Shown piece after piece: positions 43,338 to 46,771 of a stretch of 46,771 nt of DNA; positions within the stretch are counted from its first letter, which is position 1, and each line of letters starts with the position of its first letter. Origin of the DNA: Clostridia bacterium (GTDB taxonomy: Bacteria; Bacillota; Peptococcia; DRI-13; SV3-B141). The stretch spans positions 1 through 46,771 of the forward strand of contig JAHDSB010000102.1 in the NCBI GenBank assembly GCA_018433015.1. Reading direction: 5' to 3'. Under the pieces are notes generated by a model. It was given only the letters and a program-made list of their open reading frames with translations. It made no database searches and was not told the origin of the DNA. The position numbers were made by a program, and so were the translations under genes.

Positions 43338-43790
43338 TCATATATATTCCAATACTTCTGCAGCATGTCCGGCAACTTTTACTTTAGGAAATACCTTTAT
43401 TATTGTCAAATTATCATCAATAACAAAAGTTGATCTAATAATGCCCATGCTTGTTTTGCCATACATTTTTTTCTCCCCAAATGCTCCATACATTTTAGCA
43501 ACTTCTTTTTCCTTATCGCTAAGTAAAATAAAGGGCAATTCGTGTTTATCTCTAAATTTCTGGTGGGAAGCAATACTATCAGGGCTAACACCCAGTATAA
43601 CTGCACCTTTTTCTTGGAATTGGTTATAGTACTCTTTAAACCCCAACGCTTCTTTAGTACAACCACTGGTATTATCTCGTGGATAAAAATATAACACTAT
43701 AAACTTACTCTTGATCTCAGATAACTTGACCACATTACCTTCAGCATCTTCTAAAGCAAACTCCGGTGCCTTTTGGCCTTCTTGCAGCAT
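43338..43790 (-). CDS. bcp: Bcp/PrxQ-type peroxiredoxin
   Basis: The 150-aa thiol peroxidase has the peroxidatic cysteine in DNTSGCTKEA. The common PrxQ resolving Cys, five residues later, is Leu here, so it is a 1-Cys form or uses another thiol. The FYPRDNT segment and the closing KVAGHAAEVLEY are typical. It reduces hydrogen or organic peroxides with thioredoxin or another thiol donor. It is a single gene. The next gene on the same strand, 91 bp upstream, is unrelated. Confidence 0.9.
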   Translation of the reverse strand: MLQEGQKAPEFALEDAEGNVVKLSEIKSKFIVLYFYPRDNTSGCTKEALGFKEYYNQFQEKGAVILGVSPDSIASHQKFRDKHELPFILLSDKEKEVAKMYGAFGEKKMYGKTSMGIIRSTFVIDDNLTIIKVFPKVKVAGHAAEVLEYI

Positions 43791-43881
43791 ATTAACAACT
43801 CCTCGTACAAGAAATTCCTAACTTTCCTATTGCTAATAGTATCTCTTAATATTTTGTTAATTGGATATATTATACCTGGCT

Positions 43882-44829
43882 TTATATGCTTTTGCCTAGA
43901 TGTGTATTAATAAAAGTACAAATTTCCTCCATAGCTTGCTTAGCTTCGGGAAAAAGAGGAGTCATGGCCGGATAACAATGAAATAAACCTTCACCTACTC
44001 TTAATGTTACATCTACACCGACTTTTTTAGCCTTTTCTGCAAAACATATAGCATCATCACGTAAGGTTTCATCTCCACCAGCATAAATAAGTATAGGTGG
44101 CAAACCAGAAAGCTCTCCATAAAGAGGAGATATATATGGTAGCTCTAAGCCATAGTCTCCTGCATAATTTTTACCAAAAGCTTGGGCAGAACCTTCAGGA
44201 GCTAAACATATCTTAGCTTTAGTTTTATAGGATTCTCCTGTACACTTAAAATCCGTTACAGGGGAATAAGCAACTGCTGCTGCTGGAAGAGGGATACCTT
44301 GGTCCCTGAGCTTAAGTAACATAGCTAAACACAACCCCCCTCCGGAGGAATCTCCTACGAAAACAATTTGGGAAGGAGAAACACCATTATCCAATAAAAA
44401 CCCATATGCCGCTAACGCATCATTTAGTGCTGCAGGGTAGGGGTGTTCAGGAGCAAGACGATACTCAAATAGTAATGCTCCTACTTTACTATTTTTAACG
44501 AACTTAGCTACTATGGAGCGATGTGCCTTACATGAACCGGATACATATCCACCGCCATGAAAATATAAAATTGATTTGATTGATTTATCTATTTTTGTTT
44601 GGGCAGGTAAAATCCATTCAGCATAGAGTCCATCTATATTAACAGACTCTATTTCCATGCCCTCTGGCAGCTTGCCGAACTTTCCAGCTCCTTCTTCAAC
44701 ATCCTTACGAAAACGAAGTATGGCTTCATAGGTATTCCAGTCTATGGTTTCCCTCTTTGATCGAAAGCGTAGCAAATTGCGATTTCTTAGTAAAAATGCT
44801 ATAAGACGTGCTCGTAAACTCAACATCAT
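43882..44829 (-). CDS. Alpha/beta hydrolase, HSL-type esterase
   Basis: The 315-aa hydrolase belongs to the hormone-sensitive-lipase (family IV) group. HGGGYVSGS gives the oxyanion hole and GDSSGGG the nucleophile Ser. The acid residue lies in AGGDETLRDDA, and the catalytic His in GLFHCYP. Such enzymes cleave short acyl esters. No signal peptide is convincing, although the N-terminus is mildly hydrophobic and basic. It is a single leftward gene whose natural substrate is unknown. Confidence 0.88.
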   Translation of the reverse strand: MMLSLRARLIAFLLRNRNLLRFRSKRETIDWNTYEAILRFRKDVEEGAGKFGKLPEGMEIESVNIDGLYAEWILPAQTKIDKSIKSILYFHGGGYVSGSCKAHRSIVAKFVKNSKVGALLFEYRLAPEHPYPAALNDALAAYGFLLDNGVSPSQIVFVGDSSGGGLCLAMLLKLRDQGIPLPAAAVAYSPVTDFKCTGESYKTKAKICLAPEGSAQAFGKNYAGDYGLELPYISPLYGELSGLPPILIYAGGDETLRDDAICFAEKAKKVGVDVTLRVGEGLFHCYPAMTPLFPEAKQAMEEICTFINTHLGKSI

Positions 44830-45111
44830 TATCCCCCTCTAAAATCATCTCTTTGATTGTTATATTTTAGATAAAGAGTTACAATTAATATATTAGGATA
44901 TTTTTAGAAATAACTTACCCTTATTTATTGTCTCTTTTTAAAATAATTCTAGCCCCATAATATATCTATATAAAGTTTAGACAGCACCAGCGCAAGTATT
45001 TTTAATTATTTATATTTTTTTATTAAATTAAATATATTAAAAAGAGTAGATAAATACGTTTGTTAACGTGATTAACAGTTATGATAAATTTCAAAGAAAG
45101 AAGGTATGTTA
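44830..45111. other. Divergent intergenic region, AT-rich
   Basis: No gene is seen between the esterase and the GltB-like gene. The only structure noticed is a short inverted repeat (TGTTAA / TTAACA) at about 45061-45077, which could bind a regulator. Confidence 0.35.
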
Positions 45112-46635
45112 ATGTCTTATTCACCATCTTTAAGCTCCGGATTCACTTTCGCCAAAAACCGCAGCACTTTTATCTCGCCCCAATCGGGCATGTGTTCCTT
45201 TTGTACCGCAGATTGCAATGGCACTTGTGAAATAGCACAGGCAGCTGTCTTGGGAGCACAAACTGTTTACCCCATGACAACAGGAAATAACCAAATTGCT
45301 TCGGAAAAAGACTACCCTATTGATTTTTCCCATTTCAATATCAATGGTCGTGTTTTTGGTGCGCAAGGTGTTCCGGAAACTTATGAAGATGCCACAATTT
45401 TCAATGTGGATATTGAACGCACCTATGGAACATTAAATCCTGTAAAAATGGCCATGCCCCTTATCCTCCCTGCCCTTATTAAACTAAATTGGGAAGATTA
45501 TTTCGCCGGGGCCGCCATGGCAGGGATAACTTGCGTCATTGGCGAACATGCCCGCAATAATGAACCTAATTTAAAGATAAAAAACGGTAAAATTGTAGAT
45601 TTCCCTTTACTAGGTAAAGCCCTTGATAGTTTCCGTAAATATTATCGCGGCTACGGACAAATAGTTTTACAATGTAATATTGAAGATGCTATGCTTGGTG
45701 TCCCTGAGATTGCCCTACAGAAGTATGGTGCAGAAGCTATTGAAATCAAATTTGGACAAGCAGCGAAAGGAACACAGCCTGTTATACGTCTAAAAGATCT
45801 TGATACTGCCTTAAAATCTCAACAAATGGGAAATATTGTTCATCCTGATCCCAGTGACCCAGATGTACAAAAAGCTTACAAAGATGGGGTTTGTCCTAAT
45901 TTTTATAGTTATAGTAGATTACCTCTCTGGACAAAGGAAACTTTACTTAATCATATTAACAATCTAAGGCAATTGGGGGCAAAGAATATATACTTCAAAA
46001 TGGCAGGCTACGATCGGGTTGATATTGAGAAAGTCCTGCGTATTGCCTCAGAAACCAAGGTTGATATGGTAACCTTTGACGGAGCCGGTGGCGGTAGTGG
46101 ATACAGCCCTTCCAAGATGATGAACGAATGGTCTTTACCCACCATATGCTTAGAAGATGCCGTTATCCGTATCTGTAAGAAATTAAAAGCTGAAGGCTTA
46201 CCATTGCCTGCAATTATTATGACAGGTGGCTTTGCCAGTGAAGATCAAGTATTTAAAAGCCTGGCTTATGGCGATGGTCAAGTTTTAGGTGTAGGTATTT
46301 GTCGCGCTGCTATGGCCGCAGCCATGACAGGTCAAAAGATAGGAGAACAAATAAAAAGTGGAAATGTACCGGAACAATATAAAAAGTATGGTTCAACGGT
46401 GGAGGAAATTTTCACTGATCTTGCCGATTTAAGAGCCCTTTACGGAGTGAAGGCTAATAAATTCTCCCCAGGAGCTATAGGAGTTTTTTCCTATCTAAAT
46501 AAGATTGCTTTTGGTATTAAACATTTTGCCGCATTAAATCGCAAATTCAACTTAGATCTTCTTGATAAGAGTGATCTTATTCCCCTTACTGCCCAAGCAA
46601 GGGATTTAATGCTGGGAAAATGGTTTATAGATTAA
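45112..46635 (+). CDS. GltB-like FMN-binding glutamate synthase family protein
   Basis: A 507-aa protein of the FMN-binding glutamate-synthase-like family (GltB domain 2 only). The barrel closes with TFDGAGGGSGYSP, MTGGFASEDQVFKSLAYGDGQVLGVG and a C-terminal LRALYGVK tail. An N-terminal cysteine group, CSFCTADCNGTC, could hold an Fe-S cluster, unlike the classical GltB, which has its cluster near the end. There is no amidotransferase domain, so it may be an archaeal-type or GltB-like oxidoreductase. The ATG at 45112 is better spaced from AGAAGG than the ATG at 45106. Confidence 0.82.
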   Translation: MSYSPSLSSGFTFAKNRSTFISPQSGMCSFCTADCNGTCEIAQAAVLGAQTVYPMTTGNNQIASEKDYPIDFSHFNINGRVFGAQGVPETYEDATIFNVDIERTYGTLNPVKMAMPLILPALIKLNWEDYFAGAAMAGITCVIGEHARNNEPNLKIKNGKIVDFPLLGKALDSFRKYYRGYGQIVLQCNIEDAMLGVPEIALQKYGAEAIEIKFGQAAKGTQPVIRLKDLDTALKSQQMGNIVHPDPSDPDVQKAYKDGVCPNFYSYSRLPLWTKETLLNHINNLRQLGAKNIYFKMAGYDRVDIEKVLRIASETKVDMVTFDGAGGGSGYSPSKMMNEWSLPTICLEDAVIRICKKLKAEGLPLPAIIMTGGFASEDQVFKSLAYGDGQVLGVGICRAAMAAAMTGQKIGEQIKSGNVPEQYKKYGSTVEEIFTDLADLRALYGVKANKFSPGAIGVFSYLNKIAFGIKHFAALNRKFNLDLLDKSDLIPLTAQARDLMLGKWFID

Positions 46636-46639
46636 GAGG

Positions 46640-46771
46640 ACGTCTGAAATCTTGTGTAAATGGTAATAATAACCAATAAAAAGGAGTGACCATTTATGCA
46701 AAATTTACAAGAAGCAACAATCAGAGATTTAGCCAAAAATTGTCGAAGCGTAGAGGAAATTCAAGAGGCTC
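46640..46771 (+). mobile_element. Possible left end of an IS256-like insertion sequence
   Basis: About 40 bp upstream of the partial transposase is a GTGTAAATGG word, and the preceding GltB-like gene ends at 46635. If the IS starts about here it lies just outside that gene. The other end and any target duplication are outside the window. Confidence 0.35.
46696..46771 (+). CDS. Start of a probable IS256-family transposase (cut by window end)
   Basis: Only about 25 codons are present. The open frame begins with ATG behind AAAAAGGAGTG, and its N-terminus contains a RSVEEIQEA segment like that of IS256-family transposases. The family call rests on this short stretch and on the GTGTAAATGG motif upstream, which resembles IS256-type ends. 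The gene continues past the window. Confidence 0.45.
   Translation, partial: MQNLQEATIRDLAKNCRSVEEIQEA

Noticed and set aside
43406-43666. 86-aa frame inside the peroxiredoxin gene, same strand
   Set aside because: It is an out-of-frame shadow of the peroxiredoxin with no ribosome site or recognisable domain.
1-46771. CRISPR arrays, tRNA or rRNA genes
   Set aside because: No regularly spaced direct repeats, cloverleaf-like genes or rRNA sequence were seen on reading through; short RNA genes could be missed by eye.

Overview
The window reads as chromosomal DNA of an AT-rich, Gram-positive, endospore-forming anaerobe of the Clostridia type. The signs are GGAGG ribosome sites throughout, frequent GTG and TTG starts, many hairpin-plus-U-run terminators, a ytrH/ytrI-like sporulation pair, corrinoid one-carbon enzymes and no respiratory genes. 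I cannot name the genus from sequence alone.

Region 1 (about 1-12.3 kb) is a corrinoid-dependent demethylation locus. One leftward operon carries a BCCT betaine-type transporter, an MttB-family methyltransferase without an in-frame amber codon, and its corrinoid protein. A second leftward operon carries a UroD-family (MtaA-like) methyltransferase fused to a thioredoxin-like domain, then a CobW-type GTPase. A third has a RACo-type ferredoxin/ASKHA corrinoid reactivase followed by a DUF1638 protein. Diverging from the second operon are a BioB-like radical SAM protein and an AraC regulator with a PocR sensor domain. About 97 nt of conserved DNA lies upstream of both the UroD-thioredoxin operon and the transporter/methyltransferase operon, so the PocR/AraC protein probably controls both. 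The likely substrate is a quaternary amine such as glycine betaine or carnitine. No MtgA-type methyltetrahydrofolate methyltransferase is visible, so the UroD-thioredoxin fusion is the candidate second methyltransferase.

Region 2 (12.4-22 kb) has a membrane-anchored FG-GAP-like protein, a small cupin, an ABC-F ATPase, and a leftward cluster of regulator, N-acyl-D-amino-acid deacylase, an NhaC-like permease split in two, and a 2,4-diaminopentanoate-dehydrogenase-like enzyme.

Region 3 (22-30.5 kb) holds mostly single genes: a Dph6-like PP-loop enzyme, a diguanylate cyclase, an XRE regulator, a permease/permease/permease/mini-thioredoxin cassette, the ytrH/ytrI-like pair, and a chemoreceptor with a 5TM-LYT sensor.

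Region 4 (30.5-36.95 kb) is a rightward module of MFS transporter, MalY/PatB-type PLP enzyme, OmpR-type regulator, histidine kinase and a second paralogous MFS transporter. Similar hairpins lie at both ends.

Region 5 (36.95-43.2 kb) is a leftward sugar or polyol operon: GlpP-like antiterminator, a strong terminator hairpin, galactitol-type PTS EIIC without EIIA or EIIB, FGGY kinase, SDR dehydrogenase, class II aldolase and D-2-hydroxyacid dehydrogenase. The layout suggests antitermination control.

Region 6 (43.3 kb to the end) has a BCP peroxiredoxin, an HSL-type esterase, a GltB-like FMN protein, and the start of what is probably an IS256-family transposase cut by the window edge. No rRNA, tRNA or CRISPR array was seen.
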